Assembly (NCBI GenBank): GCA_045578205.1
Contig: JAZNJU010000034.1
Coordinates: 1 to 19,881, forward strand
Reading direction: 5' to 3'
DNA: 19,881 bases
Source: RGIG8748 sp045578205
Lineage (GTDB): Bacteria; Bacillota; Clostridia; UMGS1810
Below the pieces are notes generated by a model that made no database searches, was not told where the DNA came from, and saw nothing but the letters and a program-made list of their open reading frames with translations. The translations under genes and the position numbers were made by a program. Numbering within the stretch: position 1 is the stretch's first letter; the number at the start of each line of letters is the position of its first letter. Of the stretch, positions 6,698 through 16,152 are shown piece by piece.

Positions 6698-8352
6698 CTT
6701 TTTGCCACCTCCTCCCAGGTGATTGCATCGGGAAACCACTCTCCCGCAATACGGTTTGCCGATGTGGTATAGAAACTGTTTCCGCCAAAGAACTCACGGG
6801 GAGAAGCACACGATACAATCTCTCCGTCAAAAAGCATGGCGCAACGGTCGGCATAAGAAGCCGAAAATTCTATATCGTGGGTAACCATGAGAATTGCTAC
6901 CCCTTTTTTGCAAAGATTTTTCAAAATATCTGAAAAGGTGCGTTTAAAAAGCGGGTCAAGTCCCTTAGTAGGCTCATCCAAAAGAAGAATTTGGGGTTCT
7001 AAAAGCAGAAGTTTGCCGAGTGCAAGACGTTGCTGTTCACCGCCCGAAAGATCGTACGGATGAGAACTGCTCAAATGCTCAAGTTCCATTTGTGTGAGCA
7101 TGGCACACACGCGACCATCTTTCTCGGATAGTGAAAAAGGAACAAAGCAAAGTGCCTCCATAAGTTCTTCGTACACCGTAATCTCGGTAAAAAGCGCCTG
7201 CGGATTCTGTGGCAAAAAGGCAATTCCAAGCGACAAGAATTCCTTGTCCGAAAGTTTTTCTATCCTTTTACCCAGTATTTCTATACTGCCTCTATCGGCT
7301 TTTAATGTTTTGGTAACAAGTCTGAGCATGGTAGTCTTGCCCACGCCGTTACCCCCGAGAATTGCCATGATTTCCCCTTTGTTTACATCGAGGTTTACTC
7401 CACGGAGCACATCGTCACCGTTTTTGCTGTAAGAAAACCGCACTTCCTTAAGGGAAATTGACGGGTTCTCTTTGGGCTCTGTTTTCTTTGAGATTATATG
7501 TTCTGTCTGCAACGGAGCATCACCGAGACATTTGGAAAGAAAAAGTCGGCCCTCCCTTACGGTAAGAGGGCATTTTCTGTCTGTACCAAGTGCCGTTGCT
7601 ATCTTGAAAGCCGACGGCAAACCGCGGAGCATATCTTTGCACTCACCGTTATATATAGTAAGTGCCGCCCCTTGCGGAGTATCATTTATACAAAGTTGTC
7701 CTTTGTCCATCACAAGCACTCTGTCCGCCATTGGAAAAAGTTCCTCAAGCCTGTGCTCCGAAATAATAACAGTTGTGCCGAGTTCTGTATTGATTTTCTT
7801 TAATGTGCCGACAAATTCCGAGGCGGAAATGGGATCAAGTTGACTTGTAGGTTCGTCGAGTATGATTACCTTTGGCTTCATAACCATGACAGATGCAAGA
7901 TTAAGAAGTTGTTTCTGACCGCCCGAGAGTTCATGCACACTCCTGCGAAACCAGGTCTGTATTCCGAAAAAACTTGCCATTTCAGCCACACGGCGCTTTA
8001 TGGCTAAGTTGTCCATTCCCAGACTTTCGAGTCCGAATGCCAGTTCGTGCCAGACCTTGTCGGTTACTATCTGATTATCGGGGCTTTGCCCTACATAACC
8101 AATCTCCGAGGCGCTCTCCCTTTTGGAAATATCCTCTATTTTCTTACCCTTGTAGGTAATGGTGCCGTCCAATCTGCCGTGAGGTGCGAGGCTTTTTTTG
8201 AGGTGTCGCAAAAGTGTTGTCTTTCCGCAACCCGACCTGCCGCAAAGAAGAACAAATTCACCCTCGGTCACAGAAAAACTTATATCCTCAAGAGCCATTG
8301 CGTCACAATCGGGATATGCAAAATTAACTTTTTCAAACTTAATTATTTTCAT
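6667..8352 (-). CDS. ECF transporter ATPase, two ABC domains fused in one chain (EcfA-EcfA')
   Basis: A 561-residue protein with two complete ABC ATPase domains, which in most ECF systems are separate proteins. Domain 1 has Walker A GRSGCGKTT (38-46), signature LSGGQKQ (142-148), Walker B VIILDEP (162-168) and the switch histidine at 200. Domain 2 has GGNGVGKTT (333-341), LSGGEQQ (435-441), Walker B ILLLDEP (455-461) and His492. A linker of about 70 residues joins them. Both sites look intact. It would power the EcfT/S-component complex from the cytosolic side. The start overlaps the ecfT stop as ATGA. Having its own EcfT and S component as neighbours indicates a dedicated (group I) ECF transporter rather than a shared module. 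Confidence 0.93.
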   Translation of the reverse strand: MKIIKFEKVNFAYPDCDAMALEDISFSVTEGEFVLLCGRSGCGKTTLLRHLKKSLAPHGRLDGTITYKGKKIEDISKRESASEIGYVGQSPDNQIVTDKVWHELAFGLESLGMDNLAIKRRVAEMASFFGIQTWFRRSVHELSGGQKQLLNLASVMVMKPKVIILDEPTSQLDPISASEFVGTLKKINTELGTTVIISEHRLEELFPMADRVLVMDKGQLCINDTPQGAALTIYNGECKDMLRGLPSAFKIATALGTDRKCPLTVREGRLFLSKCLGDAPLQTEHIISKKTEPKENPSISLKEVRFSYSKNGDDVLRGVNLDVNKGEIMAILGGNGVGKTTMLRLVTKTLKADRGSIEILGKRIEKLSDKEFLSLGIAFLPQNPQALFTEITVYEELMEALCFVPFSLSEKDGRVCAMLTQMELEHLSSSHPYDLSGGEQQRLALGKLLLLEPQILLLDEPTKGLDPLFKRTFSDILKNLCKKGVAILMVTHDIEFSASYADRCAMLFDGEIVSCASPREFFGGNSFYTTSANRIAGEWFPDAITWEEVAKRCEETMKKAN

Positions 8353-9248
8353 CTTCTCATACCTCGTATATCACAAACTATCGGCAAAGACATAAGAACA
8401 AAAAATGCCAAAACCCCTATGCCCCACCCGAGAGAAGCAGGCGGAATTACCACGGCAGGGTAATAGTAAATATTTGTATAATCCATAACGCAGGCAAGGG
8501 TGCATATAATCCCCAAAAGGATGAATGATGCCAAAAGCCAATATTCCGCTTTTCGCATACGATACAGGTGGAAACTTGTCCTCCCCTTAAGTCCGTATCC
8601 TCTTGCCTCCATGGAATCGGCACTCTCTATAGATGCCTCCAGCGACCACGCTGTAAGGATGGAAATCTTCTTAGCAAACAAACGCACACGGGCAAACATA
8701 CCGCTTCCCTTTGCACCCCGTCCCATGGAACGCTGTGCGGCACTTATCTCGCTGTAGCGGTTTTTGAGAAGCGGTATAAACCGCAGTACCATGGAAAGCG
8801 TCATGGCAATTACAGGCGAAAGTCTGCCGAAAAGATAGATGAATTTGTCCTCGGTAACTACCGAATTGAAAGTGCTGAACCATATTACAACAGTTGTAAG
8901 CATTACCCCCTGCACAAGACCGAAAATAATTGCCTCCAGGGTTATTCGGTTACCGTTTAAATAGAAAAGTACAGTAACACCGTTGTGTACATTGAGTGCA
9001 TTTAAAATAACCGTAATCGCAATTACAGGCACCAGAATGAGCGCGTTGAACTTCAGCGCTTTTCTGCCTTTCAAAACCACGGAATAAACCCATGCTCCCA
9101 CAAAAGACAAGGCGAGAAATACAGGGTGATTTGAAAACATGGTAAAGCCTATGATTACTGCAAAGTATATGAAATTTATTAAAGGATGGCTTCGGTAAAA
9201 TGCTCCGCTTTCACCGATACCGCAAAATCCTCTTTTGTTTTCTACCAT
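8349..9248 (-). CDS. ecfT: ECF transporter transmembrane coupling subunit
   Basis: A 299-residue integral membrane protein of the CbiQ/EcfT family, which couples the ATPases to the S component. The two cytosolic coupling-helix motifs are visible: AQRSMGRG (171-178) and SMEARGYG (212-219), each with the Arg-Gly that contacts the ATPase. Hydrophobic stretches lie on both sides, including about 22-60, 68-85 and 106-125, and two more near the C-terminus. The ATG at 9248 overlaps the stop of the DUF4430 gene and has GGAG about 9 bases upstream. Classic CbiQ cobalt transporters sit beside CbiM/CbiN; neither is present, which argues for a vitamin rather than a cobalt-ion cargo. Confidence 0.9.
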   Translation of the reverse strand: MVENKRGFCGIGESGAFYRSHPLINFIYFAVIIGFTMFSNHPVFLALSFVGAWVYSVVLKGRKALKFNALILVPVIAITVILNALNVHNGVTVLFYLNGNRITLEAIIFGLVQGVMLTTVVIWFSTFNSVVTEDKFIYLFGRLSPVIAMTLSMVLRFIPLLKNRYSEISAAQRSMGRGAKGSGMFARVRLFAKKISILTAWSLEASIESADSMEARGYGLKGRTSFHLYRMRKAEYWLLASFILLGIICTLACVMDYTNIYYYPAVVIPPASLGWGIGVLAFFVLMSLPIVCDIRGMRR

Positions 9249-9907
9249 ACTGAATTATCTCCTACATCCAATCCCAAATCGCAGGTGTACAGCCACACAA
9301 CAGCATCGCCGTCTTTTACCTCGCAGGATGCACATCCGTAATTGGGAAACTTGCCGTTTACCTTGTACATCCATCCGCTTACGGGTCCTGCATCCATTTC
9401 GTAAAGATAGTTTATTCCCTCTATGTATTTACCGCCGTACACACCGTCACTGCGAAATTCCATGTGGATATTTTTTTCTTTTGTTGCACGATACAGAATA
9501 TCAAAAACACTTTCTCCGGGAGTAAATTCCATTTCGTACGCCTCAAGAATTATACCATCTTCGGGTACATAAGGCGCCACTGCAGGGTTTTCCAATTTTG
9601 AGGTATCTGCAACCGTGTCACATCTGATTTCTATTGTACATATGTGTTCGCTTTTAATCTCAACTGTATCTGCAGGAGCCGTTTCTTCCTTAGTTAAAAC
9701 GCTCTCTTCCTCTTTTTTGGCATAATCGGAAACATCCGCTTTTTCGTCCGATACAACCTGTTTCGGAGTTTCCCGGGTGCTTTGAACAGGCGATTTGCTT
9801 TTATCATACTCATTTGGAAACTCTATGCGGACATTGATTATTGCCACAACCGTCATAACCAGAAAGAGCGCACAGATAATAATACCGCGTATTTGTTTTT
9901 TGTTCAT
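9242..9907 (-). CDS. Membrane-anchored DUF4430 (transcobalamin C-terminal-like) protein, putative corrinoid-binding
   Basis: A 221-residue protein with an N-terminal signal anchor (about 8-28), an acidic Ser/Thr/Lys/Glu-rich spacer (about 31-85) and a C-terminal DUF4430 domain (about 88-215). The DUF4430 pattern is clear in VSGWMYKVNG (176-185), NYGCASC (189-195), VKDGDAVVWLYTCDLG (197-212). DUF4430 is related to the C-terminal beta domain of intrinsic factor and transcobalamin, the animal B12 carriers. I chose the ATG at 9907 because AGGAG lies 7 bases upstream and it overlaps the propeller stop as ATGA. The open frame reaches 9940, but that part lies inside the upstream gene. It lies directly before ecfT under B12 riboswitch control. 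Its likely role is to hold a corrinoid outside the membrane and pass it to the ECF transporter. That role is inference. Confidence 0.85.
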   Translation of the reverse strand: MNKKQIRGIIICALFLVMTVVAIINVRIEFPNEYDKSKSPVQSTRETPKQVVSDEKADVSDYAKKEEESVLTKEETAPADTVEIKSEHICTIEIRCDTVADTSKLENPAVAPYVPEDGIILEAYEMEFTPGESVFDILYRATKEKNIHMEFRSDGVYGGKYIEGINYLYEMDAGPVSGWMYKVNGKFPNYGCASCEVKDGDAVVWLYTCDLGLDVGDNSVW

Positions 9908-11334
9908 TTCAATGCTCCTGTTCCGCTCACAATTCCGCACAGCGGTGAGATTGGTAAATCTTGGTGTATTTTATGTTTTACGAAATTATCCGCTGAAGCC
10001 GTTTTGTTTTCATAGCAGTACAGATATCCTCCGTCGTTATACCAGATAAGGGACCCATCCGATGCCAGAGCAAGACTTTGAGAACAATACTGACTTCTGC
10101 CAATGTTTTCTATGGTTTCATACCTTGCCTCTGTCTGCCCCTGACCATCAGAGATAATCCATAGTTCAGAAAATCCGTCAGCATTTGGTGAGTATGGCAC
10201 CACATAGATATATACCTGCCAATTATTGCCCTCATTTGCATAGGCTGTAGAAACAGCCGCACTCCCTTTGGTGAGTACGGGAACAGAATATATTTCTTCC
10301 AGAGTGACAGCATCTAACACATGGAAAGGCTCATTGGAGCCCATTGTGTGACCGCCGCCGCCAAGGTAGAGCCGACCTTTGTATATAACGGGCGTTGACT
10401 GTGTCCCTCCGCCCTCCGCAGCGGATATCCACTTGCATGCAGAGGATTCCACAGGCACTCCGTATTCGCCGAGTTCATACGAAAAGACCGCCGCGTGATT
10501 GTCGGGGTGATTTGAAGTTACATACAGTCTGCGTATATCCTCATTGTAAATGATGGCAGAACTGATACGGTATCCGTCTCCGATACTAAACATATTAACT
10601 TCACCATTCTTACAGTTTACCACATTAACAATGTTGTTGCAACCAAAGTAACAGTAATCACCCACAAAAGTTGCACCGTTGAAACTGAACCCGTATTTGC
10701 CTTGCGAAGATACAGACCATTTCATTTTCTTTACTTCGTCTGTACGGGATGGGTCTTCATCCTCGGACGTAAAACAGGCGTAAATGCCGTTTCTGCCGTA
10801 AACACCCGTAACAAAATAACCGTCATTATACATAATGGGCGATTGCATCTGTCCTGTTCCCACAGACTCGGTTACATAGAGTTGCTTAAGAGTTTCGGCA
10901 CTGTACACCCGAAAGAAACACCCTTTTATATCAATTCCGTCATCGAGATTATCCTTTTGGCACGGAACAAATATCTTTCCGTCGCCATAGGCGATATTTA
11001 CAAAAAACTGATTTATAGGGGCACCGTAAACTCTTGCACTTGCCACTTCTTCCCCTGTGGAAAGTTTTAATTTCCTTATGTGCTCCGAACTGTAGTAATA
11101 CACATATTCACCCACAACAATGGGAGCACCGGGCACATCTGTCCATGTGTTTCCCGTGCTTTTCTCCCAGCGGAGAGATAAATCGCTCCCCCGAACTGCA
11201 CCGAATCCGTCCGAAAGTCCCTGTCGGTTTAATTCCCCGAGAAACTGTGGCCAGTCGGAAGCAAAAGCGGTCACCGATATCAATTTCACGATTATAAACA
11301 AAGCAAAAATTAAGGTGACTCGTTTTGTTTTCAT
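9904..11334 (-). CDS. Secreted PQQ-binding-like beta-propeller protein
   Basis: A 476-residue protein with a Sec signal peptide (basic MKTKR, hydrophobic core, AFA just before SDW at about residue 26). The mature part resembles PQQ/WD40-like propellers: WPQFLG near the start and repeated blade-like units such as APIVVGEYVYYYSS, GDGKIFVPC, SPIMYNDGYFV, TPVIYKGRLYLGGGG and GSLIWYNDGGYLYCY. I see no catalytic PQQ-dehydrogenase residues that I could name with confidence, so it is more likely a binding scaffold than an enzyme. No transmembrane anchor, lipobox or SLH domain is visible, so it may be held by the neighbouring SLH or DUF4430 proteins. The ATG at 11334 is chosen because GGAGGAA lies 7 bases upstream, within the end of the SLH gene. 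An upstream ATG (11415) would bury the signal peptide. Confidence 0.85.
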   Translation of the reverse strand: MKTKRVTLIFALFIIVKLISVTAFASDWPQFLGELNRQGLSDGFGAVRGSDLSLRWEKSTGNTWTDVPGAPIVVGEYVYYYSSEHIRKLKLSTGEEVASARVYGAPINQFFVNIAYGDGKIFVPCQKDNLDDGIDIKGCFFRVYSAETLKQLYVTESVGTGQMQSPIMYNDGYFVTGVYGRNGIYACFTSEDEDPSRTDEVKKMKWSVSSQGKYGFSFNGATFVGDYCYFGCNNIVNVVNCKNGEVNMFSIGDGYRISSAIIYNEDIRRLYVTSNHPDNHAAVFSYELGEYGVPVESSACKWISAAEGGGTQSTPVIYKGRLYLGGGGHTMGSNEPFHVLDAVTLEEIYSVPVLTKGSAAVSTAYANEGNNWQVYIYVVPYSPNADGFSELWIISDGQGQTEARYETIENIGRSQYCSQSLALASDGSLIWYNDGGYLYCYENKTASADNFVKHKIHQDLPISPLCGIVSGTGALK

Positions 11335-11338
11335 TGTA

Positions 11339-14300
11339 TTATTCCTCCATGTTTGTAATAAAACGCATGAGCATAACTGCAACTTCTGTTCTTGTGGCGT
11401 CGCCTTTCGGATCAAGAATATTATTTGGTCTGCCTGTTATAATCCCCTCTCCTACCGCCCATTTCAGAGCATCATTTGCCCAGGGGCTCACCTTGTCGGA
11501 ATCGCAGAAATTGTCAAGATCGCCATAACTTCTTGCAGGTATATCAATATGTTTGAAATAACGGTACAAAATTGTTGCTGTCTGTTCTCTTGTAACTTCA
11601 CCGTCGGGATTGAAGTTTTTATCATCAACTCCGTTTGCTATGCCGTTGGCATTTGCCCACGATACAGCATCAGTGTACCACATGCCGTCATTGACATCTG
11701 CAAAACTGCTGTCAGCGTATGTGTCGGGATTGTCTGCCAAACGGTAAAGCACACACACAAGCATTGCCCTTGTCATAGCATCGTCAACGCCGAATTTTCC
11801 GTCGCCTACGCCGTCGTAAAGCCCGCGTTCAGCAACAAAATCTATGTACTCTTCACCCCAATGTCCCTTGGCATCAGTGAATTCTTTTTTGTTTTCTTTG
11901 GCAATGTTTTCGCCATTTTCTTCTTCGTTGTTATCTTCAGATTGTGTATTCTTGTCCTTTTTATTGACAGAAGAACCCCCGCCCGTACTGCTTACGGTAA
12001 CTTTGCATGTCGTGGGTGCAACAGGTGCATCGTTGTAACTTCCCCACTTAGCCTTACCGCTTACTTTGACGGTATATGTGCCCTCATCCGAAAAACTAAG
12101 ATTAAACTTTCCGTCCTTGTCCACAGAAGTTGCCATATCTTTCAGTTCATTGCCGTTTTTGCCGTACACGGTGACGGTTGCACCGTTTGGCGCATGCAGA
12201 GCATCGTGGTTGGCTGTGCTTGCCATAAGGTTTAACCCGTTTACCCGAAGTGTTATGTCTGTATTAACTTTGGCAGAATAACTGTCATCATCAAACCATG
12301 TAAACAGGTCCGAATAAAACTCACCGTCTTTTCCGATGATAGCCGAAATTGTATCACCGTCTTCTATGGTATCCTCGGTGGATTTTGCCCAACTGTAATT
12401 TTTCGCATAAGCAAATGTAGTATCGCTTGAACCCCAGAACTTGGAAACCCAGCCGTTTACTCCTCCGCCCGAGATTTCCTTGTATCCTGATTCTCCGCCC
12501 GAATAACGCTCACGGTGCAGAGCACGGAAAGCATCGCCAATGGAGTATTTGCCGTCCTTGTCTTTGTCATATACCGTTATTCTTTCATTCTGTACTACAA
12601 TACTGTCACCTTTTACAAATGTCATATATACCTTGATAGAATCGTATTTATCCGAAAAACCTCCGCCGTTATTCCCACTGTCTGAGCCAATATTATCACT
12701 GTCATCTTCACCATTATCTTCGCTATCTTCTTCGTTATCTCCGCCAATATTTCCACCGTCTCCGTCTGACACGGGTATGGATATATCGGGCAAAGTGCCG
12801 AGATAACAGTTTATGTTGTCACTGGTTGTGTTGTTGGGCGGTATAATGCCGAGTTTTTCGTAGTGCGAGCCGAGAAGATACGGCATAAATCCGCCCACAT
12901 TGAAACTTCCGTTTGAGAGAGTGAAATACTCTTTCTCAAAATCCTCGGGGACGGTAAGTTCGCCGGACGATGTAACCTGACTGTTGGAATATCCCGAACC
13001 GTCAAGGCTTGCGGAAACAAAGTTTTCCACCGTACGTTTTGCAGGATTTGAAGAAAAGGTGTATTCACCCATACTGCCTCTGGTGTTACCTGCCATTTTA
13101 CCCTCGTAACCGCTTACTCTGGAATAAACCACAGCGCAGGATGTATTGTATATTGCCATGCGGTTTACAGGCGCAAACAGATTGTCAAATTCAATTTTTA
13201 TCTTTTGACCCGGAGATACCGTGGCACTTTCGAGCGGTTCGCCGTTTACGGTGACATTAACCTTTTTTGCTGTGATAACCTGATACTCCGACTTTCCGTC
13301 TTTGGTAAGTTTTACGATATTTCTTCCTGTTGTAAGAGGCACGGTTATACTTCCGTCTTCGTTTGGTGCAACCGCCTCAAATCCGTCAAAACTTATGGTT
13401 GTATCCGTAACGGTCGGGTTAGATACAAAAACACTTACGCCGTCTGTGGCAGGAGTAAAGGTGTACTTTCCCTTTTCGCCTGTATAATAAATTACATCAA
13501 GTTCAGCATCTATATACTTGCCCGATGCTTTCTGACCCGTAGCCTTGTCCTCATTTATCGTCATTCCCGTAGTAAAACCGCTGTCGTCCGCACCTACGGT
13601 TACAACAAATACACCTGTGTTTTCGGGCCATATTGCACCATAGAAATCGTTGGGTGCAGACATATAGTCACCCAAAGCACCCGCCGAAAGACCCGCCTCG
13701 TGATTAAGCGTCATGGCATCGTAGGTAATCATAACAATGGCACTGCCCTCGCCCACGGCGGTGATTTTTCCGCTTTTGTCAACGGTAATTACATCGTGGC
13801 TTTCCAGACCGTCTTCGTCAATCACCGTATAGTGAAAATCGGGCTCTGCATAGTAGTAATTGCCATTCATGAGCCAGTCGGCATTGACACCGCGGTAATT
13901 ACGCGTGGCAATAAGATTGAAAGTATCGCCTACACCAAGTTTCTTGTATCCTTTTGCATTTACATTTGTATAGATATCTGCCACATTTCGTCCGCGGTTG
14001 CTCTCTGCGTTGCGGTCAAGAGTTGTACGCCCCTTATCACCCGACTCTATCTGTTCTTTTGTGATTGTAATGCCTTGGGCGTCATTCTTGGTGAATGTGG
14101 CAACATATGTGACATATTGATTACAATTTATGTTGTCCTCGGGCACACTTACGCGGTATTCATACACCTTGCCGTTTGCAAGTTCATATGTGGCGGTTTT
14201 TGTACCCGAAGCAAAGTCTGTATCGGTGGTTTTTACAGGCAGTACCTCCTTGGGTGCAATGCCCTGCACCTGTGATGCCTCACTTACGGTAAGGATAGCA

Positions 14301-16147
14301 AAATACGGATATGTAAACACGGTTCCTTTACTTACAAGACTTATTTCTACCGATGTGTCTGAAAGGGTATAATTTTCGAGTTTGCCCTCTTTCCACTTTG
14401 CTTCATAATCCACGCTCGGTGTGGCGGTGATGTTGTATTTTTCACCGCCGAGGAGTAGATAATTGTTTTGGCTTCCCGATACGTTTAAGGAAGAATGTGT
14501 CAGCGTTACCGAAGCATTGCCGTCAATCTCATCCCCTGCCTTTACCGTAAAGGCGGGTTTTATAATAACGATATCGTTGTTTTCGTCCGATACAGGCGCA
14601 CACATACCCACACCGTCAGCACGCCATGAAATCACACTGACATTTACAGGCACCTTAACCGTGTATACATTGCCCTCTGCACTCGTTGTAAGTTCTGTGC
14701 CCTCTTTAGCGTCCGATGTGCAGTAGAATGTTGGAGTACCGTCTGTACCCTGTATAGTTACCGTCACATCGTAGGTATCGGTGGAATTATATACAGTAAG
14801 TGTAACTGTGTATTTTTCGGAAGATACTGCATTGTAATTGTCCCTGCCATAGAACTCTAAAATGTGCTCACCGTTAACAACAGTCTGATAAGTGTAGACA
14901 TTATTTTCGTCCACAACGGCATCTACAGGCTCTTTCCCGTCAACCGAAACAAGCCAGCCTGTTATACTGTCATCGTCATCGGGGTCAGCAAATATACCGT
15001 CAAGGTCGATTGTATAAGCCTTGTCGGCAGTCATACTGCTTGTTGATGTTGATTCCTGACCTTTTGCAAGCACAGGAACTTCGTTTGCTATTGCATAACT
15101 TATTGTATAAGCGGTGTAATTATTGCTTATTGCTCCGGGCTTAGCATTATAGAGATACGCAGTAACCTGACCTGTACCGCTTTTCAATGTTGCTGCATAA
15201 ATCTTTGTGTCATTTATCCTGTTAAACGAATTAGTTGTAGACAGTTTGGGGTACCCGTTATTTTGTGTCAAATCAAATGTTGCCGTGATTTTTCCGTCTG
15301 CAGCATAGGTACGGGGCACACTCACCTTAATGGTGTTACCGTCAAGATATGCCGTGAGCCCATCTATTTCCCTGCCGTCGGCATCTGTAAACATTACATG
15401 ATTCACACTTCCGTTTGAGGTTGTTATCCCAAGATATGCACCGCTTTTTATTTCGGTAGCCTCCACGGTGACCGTAACTAAGTCAGTGCAATCTCCGTTA
15501 TCGTTGGAAGCGGAAAACACGAGAGTATATGTTCCGCCATCTAAAGTCATGAATGTATAACTACTGCCGTCGAGAGCAGTTTTTTCTTCGCCGTCCACAA
15601 GGTAATATGTCTTTGCACCGCGGAAGTATTCCCTCATATCAAACTCTGTTTTAACACCGCAATATACCGATACATTGTCGGTATATCTGACACATTCGGG
15701 CACCTCTGTGGGAGATAAAGAAAAATTGATAGTGTATGTAACAGAATTGTTTAGAGCACCTGCAGATGAATACTCGCCCTTTAACGTCATAACAACTTGC
15801 GCTTCGCCATTTGATAACACAACCGAAGACGTGTGACCGCTCATCTTTGCTTTGTTTAAACTTGTTCCGAACTCCACTAAAATTTCGGCATCGGGCGCAG
15901 TGGTTCCCGAAAGCACAATATTGACATTAGTACCGTCCTCTGTTGCTTCCTGCACATCGGCACCTGCAATCCTGATATCCACTGCCTTTGCATAATATTT
16001 TGACCATGACCAGATATTTCTGTCTGTAATGTCTATGACATTATCGGTAACGGTAAGCGGTGCTTCATCAGCCCATACCAAACCCATGGGCAACATGCCA
16101 ATAAGCATAATAATTGTTACAACAATGCTCAAAACTCTTCTTTTCAT
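11339..16147 (-). CDS. Giant SLH-anchored surface protein with Ig-like and DUF4430-type modules, first gene of the corrinoid operon
   Basis: A 1602-residue exported protein. A Sec signal peptide (about 1-26, ending WA-DEAP) leads into a long series of Ig/cadherin-like beta modules. A clear one has DPDDDDSITGWLVSVDG at about 390, and a BIG2-like one has VDKSGKITAVGEGSAIVMI at about 785. A very acidic Gly/Asp/Asn/Glu linker follows (about 1126-1162). After it is a module of about 120 residues (1168-1288) with an EF-hand-like loop, DKDKDGKYSIGD, and a DUF4430-like ending (GWVSKFWG, then IEDGDTI and FTWFD). A further beta module and a Lys/Glu/Asn linker lead to three C-terminal SLH repeats (about 1421-1600), which bind secondary cell-wall polymer. 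The ATG at 16147 has AGGGG 8 bases upstream. Expression should fall when cobalamin is plentiful, because a riboswitch and terminator precede it. A role as surface corrinoid trap is inferred from context. Confidence 0.9.
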   Translation of the reverse strand: MKRRVLSIVVTIIMLIGMLPMGLVWADEAPLTVTDNVIDITDRNIWSWSKYYAKAVDIRIAGADVQEATEDGTNVNIVLSGTTAPDAEILVEFGTSLNKAKMSGHTSSVVLSNGEAQVVMTLKGEYSSAGALNNSVTYTINFSLSPTEVPECVRYTDNVSVYCGVKTEFDMREYFRGAKTYYLVDGEEKTALDGSSYTFMTLDGGTYTLVFSASNDNGDCTDLVTVTVEATEIKSGAYLGITTSNGSVNHVMFTDADGREIDGLTAYLDGNTIKVSVPRTYAADGKITATFDLTQNNGYPKLSTTNSFNRINDTKIYAATLKSGTGQVTAYLYNAKPGAISNNYTAYTISYAIANEVPVLAKGQESTSTSSMTADKAYTIDLDGIFADPDDDDSITGWLVSVDGKEPVDAVVDENNVYTYQTVVNGEHILEFYGRDNYNAVSSEKYTVTLTVYNSTDTYDVTVTIQGTDGTPTFYCTSDAKEGTELTTSAEGNVYTVKVPVNVSVISWRADGVGMCAPVSDENNDIVIIKPAFTVKAGDEIDGNASVTLTHSSLNVSGSQNNYLLLGGEKYNITATPSVDYEAKWKEGKLENYTLSDTSVEISLVSKGTVFTYPYFAILTVSEASQVQGIAPKEVLPVKTTDTDFASGTKTATYELANGKVYEYRVSVPEDNINCNQYVTYVATFTKNDAQGITITKEQIESGDKGRTTLDRNAESNRGRNVADIYTNVNAKGYKKLGVGDTFNLIATRNYRGVNADWLMNGNYYYAEPDFHYTVIDEDGLESHDVITVDKSGKITAVGEGSAIVMITYDAMTLNHEAGLSAGALGDYMSAPNDFYGAIWPENTGVFVVTVGADDSGFTTGMTINEDKATGQKASGKYIDAELDVIYYTGEKGKYTFTPATDGVSVFVSNPTVTDTTISFDGFEAVAPNEDGSITVPLTTGRNIVKLTKDGKSEYQVITAKKVNVTVNGEPLESATVSPGQKIKIEFDNLFAPVNRMAIYNTSCAVVYSRVSGYEGKMAGNTRGSMGEYTFSSNPAKRTVENFVSASLDGSGYSNSQVTSSGELTVPEDFEKEYFTLSNGSFNVGGFMPYLLGSHYEKLGIIPPNNTTSDNINCYLGTLPDISIPVSDGDGGNIGGDNEEDSEDNGEDDSDNIGSDSGNNGGGFSDKYDSIKVYMTFVKGDSIVVQNERITVYDKDKDGKYSIGDAFRALHRERYSGGESGYKEISGGGVNGWVSKFWGSSDTTFAYAKNYSWAKSTEDTIEDGDTISAIIGKDGEFYSDLFTWFDDDSYSAKVNTDITLRVNGLNLMASTANHDALHAPNGATVTVYGKNGNELKDMATSVDKDGKFNLSFSDEGTYTVKVSGKAKWGSYNDAPVAPTTCKVTVSSTGGGSSVNKKDKNTQSEDNNEEENGENIAKENKKEFTDAKGHWGEEYIDFVAERGLYDGVGDGKFGVDDAMTRAMLVCVLYRLADNPDTYADSSFADVNDGMWYTDAVSWANANGIANGVDDKNFNPDGEVTREQTATILYRYFKHIDIPARSYGDLDNFCDSDKVSPWANDALKWAVGEGIITGRPNNILDPKGDATRTEVAVMLMRFITNMEE

Positions 16148-16152
16148 AATAA

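Noticed and set aside
8349..9248. Cobalt-ion transporter CbiMNQO
   Set aside because: No CbiM or CbiN is present. The S component is of vitamin type and the riboswitch and context favour a corrinoid.
11120..12235. A 371-codon plus-strand open frame
   Set aside because: It lies antisense to the SLH and propeller genes, is unusually rich in Cys/Phe/Ile, has no recognisable domain, and is explained by codon bias of the opposite strand.
13205..14275. A 356-codon plus-strand open frame
   Set aside because: It is antisense to the SLH gene, has the same odd Cys-rich composition and no ribosome binding site or domain of note.
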